Shown here piece after piece: positions 1 through 10,029 of a stretch of DNA of 64,000 nucleotides. The stretch is taken from the NCBI GenBank assembly GCA_035578905.1, contig JAQJVL010000029.1, forward strand, positions 4,362,668 to 4,426,667, read 5' to 3'. The position numbers and the translations under genes are program-made. This stretch comes from Stictocephala bisonia. Taxonomy: Eukaryota > Arthropoda > Insecta > Hemiptera > Membracidae. How positions within the stretch are numbered: position 1 is the stretch's first letter; every line of letters begins with the position of its first letter. The notes beneath the pieces are model-generated. The model saw only the letters and a program-made list of their open reading frames with translations. It was not told the origin of the DNA and made no database searches.

Positions 1-107
1 GACCATCACTCACTCCATTGGCCAACCGACTCACCTGAGAGCCGAAATACGAGTGGAAGGAGAAGAGGACCTGCAGACCCTCCAAAACTAGGACAACACC
101 GACCTGC

Positions 108-196
108 TTGAGGCAGGTCAGTTTTTGACAGCTGGTCCTCAGTGGTGCCACGGGTACCATAATTATTGTGCCGGTACCATAATTTCTGATCATTTA
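108..196. repeat. Dispersed repeat fragment (GGTCAGTTTT family), copy 1
   Basis: A stretch beginning near GGTCAGTTTTTGACAGC and followed by CAGTGGTGCCA resembles sequences at 54743, 54824 and 56451 that read GGTCAGTTTTCGACAACC then CAGTGCTGCCAA. Four diverged occurrences in one window indicate a dispersed repeat. A GACCTGC/GCAGGTC hairpin lies at its start, and GGTACCATAATT occurs twice in its tail. The family is not identified. Confidence 0.45.
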
Positions 197-199
197 TCA

Positions 200-597
200 G
201 GTCTTCCACAGCGGTACTTCTATTCTTTACTTTGTAAACACAACTATGTAGTGAATATACAAAACAAAATCAAGTATTATGAAGCAGTTATGAAGTTTTA
301 GTCACTATTGGTGGATTATTACTCACATCTGATGGATGTATTTGTGTTTTTTATCAGTAGAAATGTATTTGTAAAATTGTAACTTCTTGTTATTTCTATT
401 AATATTTTCCACTTAAGAGTTGCAGCATTTTTTGATATTCTGTAGTAGATCTTGTTCAATAAATTATGGTGTATTCCGTAAGTAAAGAATATTGGATTTC
501 AAGTTCAACGATACTAGATCGATGGATTGGCTAACACGAGAAAAGTAAACATTTAAATAAAAATTTTAAGGGCAATAATTTATTAATATAAGAACTA
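200..597. other. AT-rich noncoding stretch
   Basis: No reading frame, RNA gene or repeat that I could support. It leads into the foldback element that begins near 598. Confidence 0.5.
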
Positions 598-669
598 TCC
601 ATCACTCGCTGCGCTCGTTACACCTCAGTCTTCAGCCTCGCCCTGAGACTTTAACTTTTATTTACCACT

Positions 670-980
670 TTAACATTATGAAAGATCTAACCTCCTCAAT
701 ATTACAAACAGCATTGTTTACATTCCAACAGCTGTTAAAACGTTTTGGAAATCCTTATTGACAATCGAACAGCTGTTACTTTTAGATTCATTTGAATATC
801 CCTCCATGTTATGGCCGAAAAACGCACTGTGCCTTCCTTATTATACCCCTCAAGATAAAAACTTGAAGATTTAAGACCTCTTTGCACAACTACGAACTGA
901 GGAAAATGTTTGACACCTCAGCCGTTTAAATTGGTGAAGAAATAAGGGAGGAGTTGTGTTAACAAAAAAATGGCTTCACG
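670..980 (+). repeat. Left inverted arm of foldback element
   Basis: It pairs with 2450-2780. Shared blocks in inverted order include AAAGATCTAACCTC (681-694 against 2755-2770), CATTGTTTACATT, TTTTGGAAAT, ACAGCTGTTAC and a block of more than 40 nt around GGGAGGAGTTGTGTTAA near 945-962. Identity is highest at the inner end next to the array and falls outward. Confidence 0.7.
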
Positions 981-1254
981 TATATGTATATATATAATAA
1001 AAGAATAATTTACACTAACAAAATTGGAAAAAAAAAACAGGAGTTTATTATTGATAAGAAATGTATTTTTGCAATAAAGAAAGTAAATTGAATTATATTT
1101 TTTCACCGTATGCAATTAGTAAATTGTTTAGCATTTTGTTTGGGGAATTAATTATAATTCAATATGGGACAACAACGTATATTATCTTCTACAAAGAAAA
1201 TATTATTATCACCCTCATATTATCTAATTATTTACAATTTCTTGCCTTACATGC

Positions 1255-2434
1255 TTATCAACCTTCACTACCCCTATTACAGCGTACAAACTAAGTTATA
1301 AAACCACCCCTTATTCCACAGTACATGATCATTCTCATTACTTACGATCGTCACTATCTCATTATGTTATATTACTACCTAGACTTATCAACCTTCACTA
1401 CCCCTATTACAGCGTACAAACTAAGTTATAAAACCACCCCTTATTCCACAGTACATGATCATTCTCATTACTTACGATCGTCACTATCTCATTATGTTAT
1501 ATTACTACCTAGACTTATCAACCTTCACTACCCCTATTACAGCGTACAAACTAAGTTATAAAACCACCCCTTATTCCACAGTACATGATCATTCTCATTA
1601 CTTACGATCGTCACTATCTCATTATGTTATATTACTACCTAGACTTATCAACCTTCACTACCCCTATTACAGCGTACAAACTAAGTTATAAAACCACCCC
1701 TTATTCCACAGTACATGATCATTCTCATTACTTACGATCGTCACTATCTCATTATGTTATATTACTACCTAGACTTATCAACCTTCACTACCCCTATTAC
1801 AGCGTACAAACTAAGTTATAAAACCACCCCTTATTCCACAGTACATGATCATTCTCATTACTTACGATCGTCACTATCTCGTTATGTTATATTACTACCT
1901 AGACTTAGTCTATCAACCTTCACTACCCCTATTACAGCGTACAAACTAAGTTATAAAACCACCCCTTATTCCACAGTACATGATCATTCTCATTACTTAC
2001 GATCGTCACTATCTCATTATGTTATATTACTACCTAGACTTATCAACCTTCACTACCCCTATTACAGCGTACAAACTAAGTTATAAAACCACCCCTTATT
2101 CCACAGTACATGATCATTCTCATTACTTACGATCGTTACTATCTCATTATGTTATATTACTACCTAGACTTATCAACCTTCACTACCCCTATTACAGCGT
2201 ACAAACTAAGTTATAAAACCACCCCTTATTCCACAGTACATGATCATTCTCATTACTTACGATCGTCACTATCTCATTATGTTATATTACTACCTAGACT
2301 TATAAACCTTCACTACCCCTATTACAACGTACAAACTAAGTTATAAAACCACCCCTTATTCCACAGTACATGATCATTCTCATTACTTACGATCGTCACT
2401 ATCTCATTATGTTATATTACTACCTAGACTTATT
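1255..2434. repeat. Tandem array, 130-bp unit, about 9 copies
   Basis: Units are nearly identical and each begins near CTTATCAACCTTCACTACCC. One junction (around 1905-1910) carries a 5-bp insertion, giving a 135-bp unit. Isolated substitutions occur at 1881, 2137 and near 2304-2325. The low divergence indicates recent expansion. The 78-residue open frames across it simply repeat with the DNA period and are not genes. Confidence 0.95.
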
Positions 2435-2449
2435 TAATTATATATAATA

Positions 2450-2780
2450 TGTGAAGCCGTTTTTAACACAACTCCTCCCATATTTATTGACCAATTTAAA
2501 CGGTCGAGGTGTAAAAAAATCTGTTGGTACCTGTGTAATAAGGTCTTAATTGTTTTATTCTTTCACTCTGAAGGTTATCGGAAGTCCTCAAAATGCGTTT
2601 TCGACCATAAGCATATCATGGGGAGCGATTTAAATTGGTCAAAAAGTAACAGCTGTAAATTTGAATGTAAATAGTAATTTCCAAAGAATTTAAAAAAAAT
2701 GTTAAAATGTAAACAATGGCATTTATTTAATAGAAGAGAAGTGTTGAGTTTAAAGAGGTTAGATCTTTATAATGATTAAA
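2450..2780 (-). repeat. Right inverted arm of foldback element
   Basis: Reverse complement of the left arm. It starts GTGAAGCCGTTTTTAACAC at 2451 immediately after the 130-bp array and extends past GAGGTTAGATCTTTA at 2755-2770. Confidence 0.7.
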
Positions 2781-2907
2781 AATTATAATCAGGGAAGGTT
2801 GTAAGCATGGTTTTATTCTCAATCGATTGTGGGGCTCCGCTCTACTGGACTTGAGGGTTTCAACTCTAATCTACCGCAGCTATTTCATTTAGTTAATTAA
2901 CATTCAG

Positions 2908-3165
2908 CTGTTAAACAAATTGAAATGAAACACTTTTAAAATAAAGTAAGTAGTACCATTGGGTATTAAAACTAATTAATAGGTAACAACGCAAGTAATG
3001 TAAGTGGGATACTGTAAATAACTTTTATATTGTGATTTTAAGTTATATAGTTAACCTACTATTATTTGTAGTCAAAATTTACAGGCCGATTTGTAACGAG
3101 CGCAGCGAGTGATAGGTGTTGGCACGCGAAACATGCTGGGGTGTCCCCTTGTTACGGTATTAATA
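2908..3165 (-). repeat. Dispersed repeat module, copy 1
   Basis: Its reverse complement matches 39975-40252 over about 260 bp, including the CACTCGTTAC-type block, a TTACAGTATC block and the terminal GTTTAACAG. A small imperfect hairpin (GCATG, TTTCG loop, CGTGC) lies at 3123-3137. It forms the outer part of the right end of the foldback element. Confidence 0.65.
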
Positions 3166-4289
3166 TACTGTATAAAGTGGATATTTTTGGTTGTGTCAGC
3201 AATATTAGACATTTGCCTCTAGTCTAGGAACAAAAACAGTTACGAACTCTATCCTTCGTTCTTTACTGTAGAGTAGGGTAGTAATCATATAGTAATAAAT
3301 AAACTAAATTTCCTTTATTTAGGGTCAATATGCGATAATATCTCCCGAACTCTGTTCCTACGAGCTAATTTTTTTTTTTAAGGTAGTTAGCTTCGTAATG
3401 TTAGATAGGTTAGGGAAAGTCACTGTTTTTTATTCTTCCCTTATTTACACTAACAATAGAAAAGTAAATAAGGGCTATTGTTTACTTTTCTTTTAACTCC
3501 CATATAAATATAAAATAACAATTTCTTGCTATTTTATAACCTTATAAAAACGATCACCAGACCAGGTTAGGTTAGGTTAGGTTAATAAAAAGATATAATT
3601 GTTATTGTTTTATGCTCGACATAGATATTACCGAAAATATGCTACCAAGCTCTTTTATTATTGAAAAACTACATTATAAATCCTATTTTATAGAACGCGT
3701 GCACCAGAACATTCCTAATATTAAAAAGTGTAGCTTACAAAATCGTGGAACAATTAATTATGATAGCATTGATTTGTACAATAATTTCATTGGTGGACAT
3801 TTAGGTTGGCATGCTTGGAATAACAGCCGAGCAGTGTCTTCTCGCTGGGCCAATGTACGGACTATAAGTGGGTCATGGCCTCTGAATTCGGCAGTGTAAT
3901 GCATTCCCAGGACAGTCTCTGGCTACGACAACTGACCTCGGTTAACAGTACAGTCTGGTCGGCTGCTAGTGACACCTAACCAATGTTTATTGTGTTTTTG
4001 TTGTTCTGATTGGACACCGTCGATTGATTGTCACAGGAACATTGTTAAACACCACTCAGTATTGATTCCCTATTTTTATGATAACATTTAAATTGATATC
4101 TTAATTTAGAGCTGTGATAAATAGGCATCCAATAGCTAAGTAAACATTTTTAATTATATTATATGTTAAAGCATTATGTTGCAAGCATTTTCAAAATATA
4201 TGATTTATTGTAATTTTAATTTGATTTAGTGGTTACTTAGTGGTTGATAAAACTGATGACTTAACAGTGTACTTTGGTATCACATTTAA
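3166..4289. other. Noncoding stretch with a TTAGG run
   Basis: It contains a short telomere-type run (3564-3584) and a GAAAAGTAAA/TTTACTTTTC inverted pair near 3459-3490. A GC-richer part (about 3805-4050) has two CCAAT/ATTGG sites. The longest frame (3612-3899, plus strand, 95 residues) has no recognisable motif and I do not call it a gene. Confidence 0.45.
3564..3584 (+). repeat. Interstitial (TTAGG)n, 4 units
   Basis: AGGTTAGGTTAGGTTAGGTTA matches the insect telomere-type unit. Short interstitial runs like this are common in insect genomes and do not imply a chromosome end. Confidence 0.8.
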
Positions 4290-6020
4290 CATTGCTATAC
4301 ACAGTTCATTATGGACCAAGTCACCCACCCATGATATACACAGTTCACGATGGACCAAGTCACCCTCCCATGATATGACACAGTTCATGATGGACTAAAT
4401 CACCCTCCCATGATATACACAGTTCACGATGGACCAAGTCACCCTCCCATGATATGACACAGTTCACGATGGACTAAATCACCCTCCCATGATATACACA
4501 GTTCATGATGGACCAAATCACCCGCCCATAATATACATAATTCAAGATGGGCCAAATCACCCTAACATGATATACACAGTTCATGATGGACTAAATCACC
4601 CTCCATGATATGCTCAGTTCACGGTGAACCAAATCACCCTTCCATGATATACAAAGTTCAAGATCGACCAAATAACCCACCCATGATGTACACAGTTCAT
4701 GATGGACCAAGTCACCATCCCATGGTATCACAGTTCATGATAATATATATATATGAATATATATTTTTTTCGAAGAGCCAAGTCACTGTTCCTTGATATG
4801 ACACCGTTCATTATGGACCAAGCCACCCTCCCATGATATACACAGTTCACGATGGATCAAGTCACACTCCCATGATATGACACAGTTCATGATGGACCAA
4901 ATCACCCTCCCATGATATACACAGTTCACGATGTACTAAATCACCCTCCCATGATATACACAGTCCACGATAGACCACATCACCCTTTCATGGTATACAC
5001 ATTTCACGATGGCCAAGTCACACTCCCATGTTATACGCAGTTCACGATGGACCAAGTCACCCTCCCATGATATCACGTAACCTGTAGTGCAACGTAACCT
5101 ACACATGCAATACAAATTTGACTGCGTATTGACTGGGCCCAACAACCCACCCGCTCACCCATACACTTACAGTGATATTGACCCACCCGCCAACCCATAC
5201 ACTTACAGTGGTATTGATCCACCCGCCCACCCATACACGTAATGTGGTATTGACCCACCCACCCACCCATAAACGTACAGTGGTATTGACCCACCCGCCC
5301 ACTCATAAACGTACAGTGGTATTGGTGGTATGGTATCACACAGTTCATTATCCCTCATATTATGCCACTGTACGTGTATGGGTGGGTGGGTGGGTCAATA
5401 CCACTGTACGTGTAAGGGTAGGTGGGTGGGTCAATACCACTGTACATGTATGGATGGGTGGGTGGGTCCAATACCACTGTACTGTGGTTGTGTGATTCAA
5501 TATCACCAAATCACCCACCCATGATATACACATTTCATTATGGACCAAATCACCCTCCCATGATATACACAGTTCATGATGGACTAAATCACCCTTCCAT
5601 GATATGCTCAGTTCACGGAGAACCAAATCACCCTTCCATGATATACAAAGTTCATGATGGACTAAATAACCTACCCATGATATACACAGTTCACAATGGA
5701 CCAAGTCACCATCCCATGGTATCACAGTTCATGATAGCCCCCCCATAATATATATATATATATATATATAATTTTCGATGAGCCAAGTCACTGTTCCTTG
5801 ATATACACAGTTCATTATGGCCTCCCATGATGTATACAATTCACGATGGGCCAAACCCCGGCCCCATAATATACAAGATTCACGATGGCCTTCCATGCAT
5901 ACAATTCTCGATGGACCAAGTCAACCTCCTATGAAATACACGGTTCACAATGGCCCCCATTATGTATACAGGGCTCGATAAGCTAAGTCACTCTTTCTTG
6001 ATATACACGGTTCATGACCC
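4290..6020. repeat. Degenerate 38-39-bp minisatellite in two blocks
   Basis: The unit combines ACCAAGTCACCCTCCCATG and ATATACACAGTTCACGATGG, with much length variation. About 21 units occupy 4290-5085 and about 13 occupy 5505-6020. The two blocks are separated by the inverted 36-bp arrays at 5130-5490. Short TA-repeats interrupt both blocks (4741-4760 and 5747-5770), and a C run lies at 6018-6027. Confidence 0.85.
5130..5490. repeat. 36-bp G4 minisatellite, head-to-head inverted arrays
   Basis: 5130-5325 holds forward units (CCCACCCGCCCACCC, then ATACACGTACAGTGGTATTG). 5363-5490 holds the same unit in reverse orientation (GTGTATGGGTGGGTGGGTGG). About 40 bp separate them, so the pair could fold back. 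The same unit occurs at 12528-12800, 21103-21158 and 59147-59555. Confidence 0.85.
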
Positions 6021-6116
6021 CCCCCCCCATGTATACACTGGTTGATATATTTAAGTATAAGTTAGTATTAATTTTGTATAAAGTTTTAATCATCAAATGA
6101 TTTACTAATTTCAGGG

Positions 6117-6273
6117 ATTGTAATTTTTTTATGTTCATTCTAAAATATTGATATGATGCCAGAAGAGTAAGATCTCCATCAGAATCGCTAATAGCGAAAT
6201 CAGGGGCCATAAAATAGTCCCAGATAGGGATCCAAATGCGGCCGCCTTGCAGCGAGGTACTCACACCAATCAA
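6117..6273 (-). other. Unidentified open frame with protein-like composition
   Basis: On the minus strand about 50 residues look more protein-like than random, including the strings GGRIWIPIWDYFMAPDF and SDSDGDLTLLASYQYF. The frame runs on downstream (to 5983) into minisatellite sequence. I do not recognise a family. It could be an exon fragment or mobile-element debris, since the following 6300-6430 holds two diverged copies of a CTCTGCCAC-containing segment of about 65 bp. Weak call. Confidence 0.2.
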
Positions 6274-6499
6274 ATCCTCAATTCGTGCGTGAAAAATTGG
6301 CTCCGCTGGGCCTCACCCCCGCGCATAGTCTCTGCCACCGGCTGGCTCGCACTACATCACTCAGAGAACCAGACACTGTGTCAAACTGGAGCATCTCTGC
6401 CACTAGCTGGATACCTGTACATACACTCTGAGAACAGATACTCTATTTATTCTATTAACGTAAAAGGTCTTTTATTTCCAAAATAAAAATAACATTATT

Positions 6500-6863
6500 A
6501 CAAAATGCTTTAAAGGAACACTAAAAACATCTATTCAATAGTACAGAACTAGTACAATAGTACAGAAATAGTATTCAAACATTCTGGCCTGTATTTATGA
6601 GAACATTTTTTTACATGTTTGTGTCTTAGAGTTACCGAAGGATTTACCACATATTTATTATGGAATCAGAACCTCGAAATATGAAACTGCTTACACTATT
6701 GGATAAGCATTACACTTTCGAGGCTTCAAAATTAAACTTGCAGACCCATATCTAATTTAGGAGTAACCACATTGATGATGACTATTGAGCGATCGTCTGT
6801 AATGTTTGAGCTGAAAACGCATTATATACTTTCACTTGAATAGTTATAATACAAAAAGATGAG
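6500..6863. other. AT-rich noncoding stretch
   Basis: No supported feature. It directly precedes the decayed reverse transcriptase. Confidence 0.45.
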
Positions 6864-7707
6864 AAAATATGTTTGGTCTTCCGAGAAATTGACAATGCCT
6901 ATTACAGTGTCCAACGGAAAAAAATAGGAGTGCCTAAGACTAAGAAAGGTAACTGAGTGTTGCGGAAAGTTAAAATGCTGTACCAAGAATGCCAAAACTG
7001 TGTTCAATTTGGGAGTGACACCTCGTCTTGGTTCGAAACTAAAAGAGGAGTCCAACAAGGAAGTGCACTTTCTCTATTTCTATTTGTCCTAGTCATGGGC
7101 GATATAATGAAACAAATCAAAATAGAAACAACAGCTGCGTTAAATACCTTGTTTGGAACCATAGAGAATAAGAAGTTCAAGAAAAACTGAACAAATGGAA
7201 CAACACTTTAAAGGATTCAAATTTGCAGTCAGTAAAAAAAGCAATGGTTATGACGATTATTAAAAATTGTCACTGTAAAAATTTGATAATCCTCCAAAAT
7301 GCACTAGTACAAAAATTACACATACAGAAGAAGTAGCAAACTTACATAACAAGTATGGAATGAATGATAAAGTAAGAAAAGTTAAATTAACCATGTTCAA
7401 CACTTACTTCTTGCCCATTATAACTACAGACTAGAAACAAGTACACTGAATAAAACACCTCAGGGGGATTCAAGCATCTGAGATTAAATTCTTGACAGCA
7501 CCAAAGCAAAAGATTAGATACGACATAATTATAAATACAGATATTAGAGAACAGTTTGGATGTGACAAGATTGTCAAAGAAAAGATCAGAATGGCAAGAT
7601 TGGAATGGTTTGGACTCGTAAAAAGAATGGAGGAAGGAGAATGGCAAAAGTATGGCTTGAAAGGGAAATTATGGGCAAAAGAAGAGAAGAAACGAGTTGA
7701 AGAATAA
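6864..7707 (+). pseudogene. Decayed non-LTR reverse transcriptase (C-terminal half)
   Basis: The translation recalls the reverse transcriptase of non-LTR retrotransposons. FREIDNAYYSVQR near 6885-6925 corresponds to the motif carrying the first catalytic Asp. KRGVQQGSALS at 7039-7071 matches the R-G-V-x-Q-G-x-x-L-S block, and a LFVLVMGDIM segment follows. A continuous tail (7492-7707) contains RMARLEWFGLVKRMEEGEWQ, typical of the C-terminus of these polyproteins in insects, and ends at TAA. Between them the frame is broken by stops and shifts (for example in the FNTYFLPIIT segment near 7393-7425). The Y-A-D-D box is not recognisable and the endonuclease part is missing. The element is therefore dead. 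An RTE-like origin is suggested by the C-terminal WFG motif, with low certainty. Confidence 0.7.
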
Positions 7708-7713
7708 TTATAT

Positions 7714-8165
7714 TTGAGCGATCTCTTTAATAATCAGTTACAGGAAATAGAAAACTTCCTCGGCATTCAGTATGGACTCCATCCAAACTGTCTGGATGGT
7801 GGTCCGTGGCCCACCGGGAGGCCTTACTCTCGAAGCTCACTGCTAATTGCCATCAGGAGATTGAATTATTCAACACATGCAACCGACAAGCCAAGCGAAC
7901 CTCACGGACACACAGAGAAGAAAGAAAAAGAGGCATATTATTATTTCCGTAGCGGGGACATCTGTAGTAATAATAACTGCATTAATCTTTGAGTATTTCG
8001 AGGGGATACTGACAAGGTGCTGGCCATGCCATCCCCACGCCAAACTGAAGAACAAAATATTCGACACAGTAACTCCACATACATTTAGTGTACTATTGGA
8101 TGCGACCTCTGTTTATTTATTATATGTGATGCAACCCAATTTAGACCAACATATTACTTGATTTA
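7714..8165 (+). other. Unassigned sequence downstream of the RT remnant
   Basis: Overlapping frames of 92-94 residues occur (7714-7992 and 7877-8161). One carries a short hydrophobic run (HIIISVAGTSVVIITALIF). No family is recognised and neither frame has convincing signals. It may be trailing mobile-element sequence. Confidence 0.2.
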
Positions 8166-8237
8166 TTTTAGTTAATAGTTTTTACAAAATTATTCTCAAA
8201 TAACCCTTAAATGGTCCCGTGAAATGTATGTACAACG

Positions 8238-8717
8238 TTAACTGTTCTCGTGCTCTTTTGAGACGCCAGCTAAAGAAAACTTACAGTAAATTTGTTTATA
8301 AACATATATTACTAAAAATCATTTAATTATACACCACTATATGTTTTGTATCAAAATGAAGCAGAATGTGAGTTGTAAATGAGCGTGTTGTATTTTTTCT
8401 AAATGTTTTAAATCAGCAGTAAAAAATAGTACCTTTTGTAAGGTGTGAAGTTGCCACTACTTGTAGTATTTGAAAGTGTTAGTTATTTATTTCAAATTCT
8501 TATTGTGTTTTCTCTGTTTTATACATGTATGTAGCTACCAGAATCAACAACAACTCTAATTTATCAGTATTAACAAATTAAAATTTTTTTGCTGTCTATA
8601 CAATAAGCTATAAATTTAAGTTTTATAAAAAAAGTTAAAAAATTTTTCATAAATTTTGCTTTTTGCAAAGAATAAATATGGGGTCTCAAAAGACCCCATG
8701 TGACCAGTTAGAGTTAA
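8238..8717. mobile_element. piggyBac-like MITE
   Basis: Flanked by TTAA at 8238-8241 and 8714-8717, the target-site duplication of piggyBac elements. The ends form diverged inverted repeats: TTAACTG...CTCTTTTGAGACG on the left, against TTAACTC...GTCTTTTGAGACC read from the right. The right end carries a perfect 9-bp hairpin (8678-8686 with 8691-8699, loop CAAA). The 480-bp interior is AT-rich with no frame. TTAA is frequent in AT-rich DNA, so the call rests on the matching subterminal motif. Confidence 0.55.
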
Positions 8718-9053
8718 TCATATGTATAGGCCTAATATATTGCTGCTGTAAACGTTGAAAACTCATATTATTTATGTAATAAAATTATATTTAATTAAGT
8801 ACATCATAAAATAAATTATTGCCAATAGTAATATTTCTTTAGATACAAAAATTAATTGTTATACTATAATTTCCATATCATTATGAATGGATTAACTAAC
8901 ACTCAAAATTGTTCTAATAATTACCTAATTTTGCAGTTCTCAAACAATAAAAACATATGGAGTTGTTAATTGAATACTATTTGAGAACCTCAAATTGATA
9001 ACAATTTAATAGTCTACAGTCCAAATTTAATATTTCTAACGTTTCCGCACATC
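8718..9053. other. AT-rich noncoding stretch upstream of tRNA
   Basis: No supported feature; AT-rich as is usual upstream of arthropod tRNA genes. Confidence 0.5.
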
Positions 9054-9126
9054 GTTTCCGTAGTGTAGTGGTTATCACGTGCGCCTCACACGCGCAAGGT
9101 CCCCGGTTCGATCCCGGGCGGAAACA
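9054..9126 (+). tRNA. tRNA-Val (anticodon CAC)
   Basis: A complete 73-nt cloverleaf including the discriminator base. The acceptor stem pairs GTTTCCG (9054-9060) with CGGAAAC (9119-9125) perfectly, and the discriminator is A. The anticodon stem TGCGC/GCGCA is perfect, and its loop CTCACAC gives anticodon CAC, decoding GUG valine. The T arm is CCCGG-TTCGATC-CCGGG. The internal polymerase III promoter is present: an A box spanning TAGTGTAGTGG and a canonical B box GGTTCGATCC. There is no intron, and CCA is not encoded, as expected for a eukaryotic nuclear tRNA. Every stem is intact, so this is very probably functional and not a SINE head. It is the only confident host gene in the window. Confidence 0.96.
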
Positions 9127-9130
9127 CTAC

Positions 9131-9135
9131 TTTTT
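9131..9135 (+). terminator. RNA polymerase III terminator
   Basis: A run of five T begins 5 nt after the tRNA 3' end, the usual pol III termination signal. Confidence 0.85.
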
Positions 9136-10029
9136 GCATCATCTTAATATAAAATAATTACTACGAATAGCGAAAAATTATTAGATTTCGTAATTTTTCA
9201 CTGATAAAAGGAATTATTAACAAACAGATAACTTTGTAAACATTATGGCTTTACATGATAAAACATTTATTTAAAAGGTCAATCATGTACCAATTATAGA
9301 ACCAAAGAAATATTTGTTTTAAAAGACTAAGATATTACCTACTATATTCAGGGTTACCCATTACGGAGGTAGTAAATTAAAACAAGGTTTAACTATGACA
9401 AAAAATGTTACTTTTTATTAATGTCACTTAGTAAAACAAATAGCTAATTAGAAGTTTTAGATCAATTGAACTGCTAATTTACGAGTATAGCCTATACTAA
9501 AGAAAAATGTATGTAATAGTAAATATTTTGATGCCACACAGTGTTTTGTAATTACATAGTTGTCTTCTTTTATTATACTATCACTAATAGAAGTTACTTA
9601 GACTTAGCATGTGCATGCTGAAACATTGTCAACACTTTTAAGTAAGTTTGTATGACAAATAAAGAAATTTAAATTTGTTTATTTATTTTAAATTTAATTT
9701 ACTACTATATTTTGCATATAAATATCTCACAGTTAAATTAAAAACCTGAAACTAAAATCAAAATTTTCCTAAAATGCTTAGTTAGTCACCTAACGTAATC
9801 TCGTGGTATAGCTTGTAAAGCTTTGTCGGATACAACAATTAATGTGTTAAAAAAAATTAAAAACTATATTTCAATTTTATCGTGCAAATTGTTATACTCC
9901 CAAGTCCCAACAATAACGAAAATGACAAAGTCATAAGCAAATTAAATTAATAAATGATTTATTTTCAACAGCACTATACAATAAAAAAGCCAATTAACAA
10001 ATTTGGAAGTTGACTGTAGCTACAGTTGG
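9136..10029. other. AT-rich noncoding stretch
   Basis: No supported gene or repeat between the tRNA and the first 126-bp satellite. Confidence 0.5.

Larger units (their letters stand above)
598..3165. mobile_element. Foldback-type element with internal satellite
   Basis: The segment is bounded by inverted copies of a 21-nt sequence beginning ATCACTCGCTGCGCTCG (601-621 on plus; 3093-3113 inverted). Inside these lie long imperfect inverted arms (670-980 and 2450-2780), which in turn enclose a tandem array of 130-bp units. No transposase frame is present, so it is non-autonomous. The class is uncertain: foldback elements and Helentron/DINE-like elements both can carry internal tandem repeats. 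Exact ends and a target duplication were not found. The outer right part (2908-3165) recurs inverted at 39975-40252, so this end is a dispersed family. Confidence 0.6.

Noticed and set aside
1325..2346. Set of identical 78-residue frames
   Set aside because: They repeat exactly with the 130-bp satellite unit and end within it; not genes.
3564..3584. Telomere or chromosome end
   Set aside because: Only four TTAGG units flanked by ordinary sequence; short interstitial runs are common.
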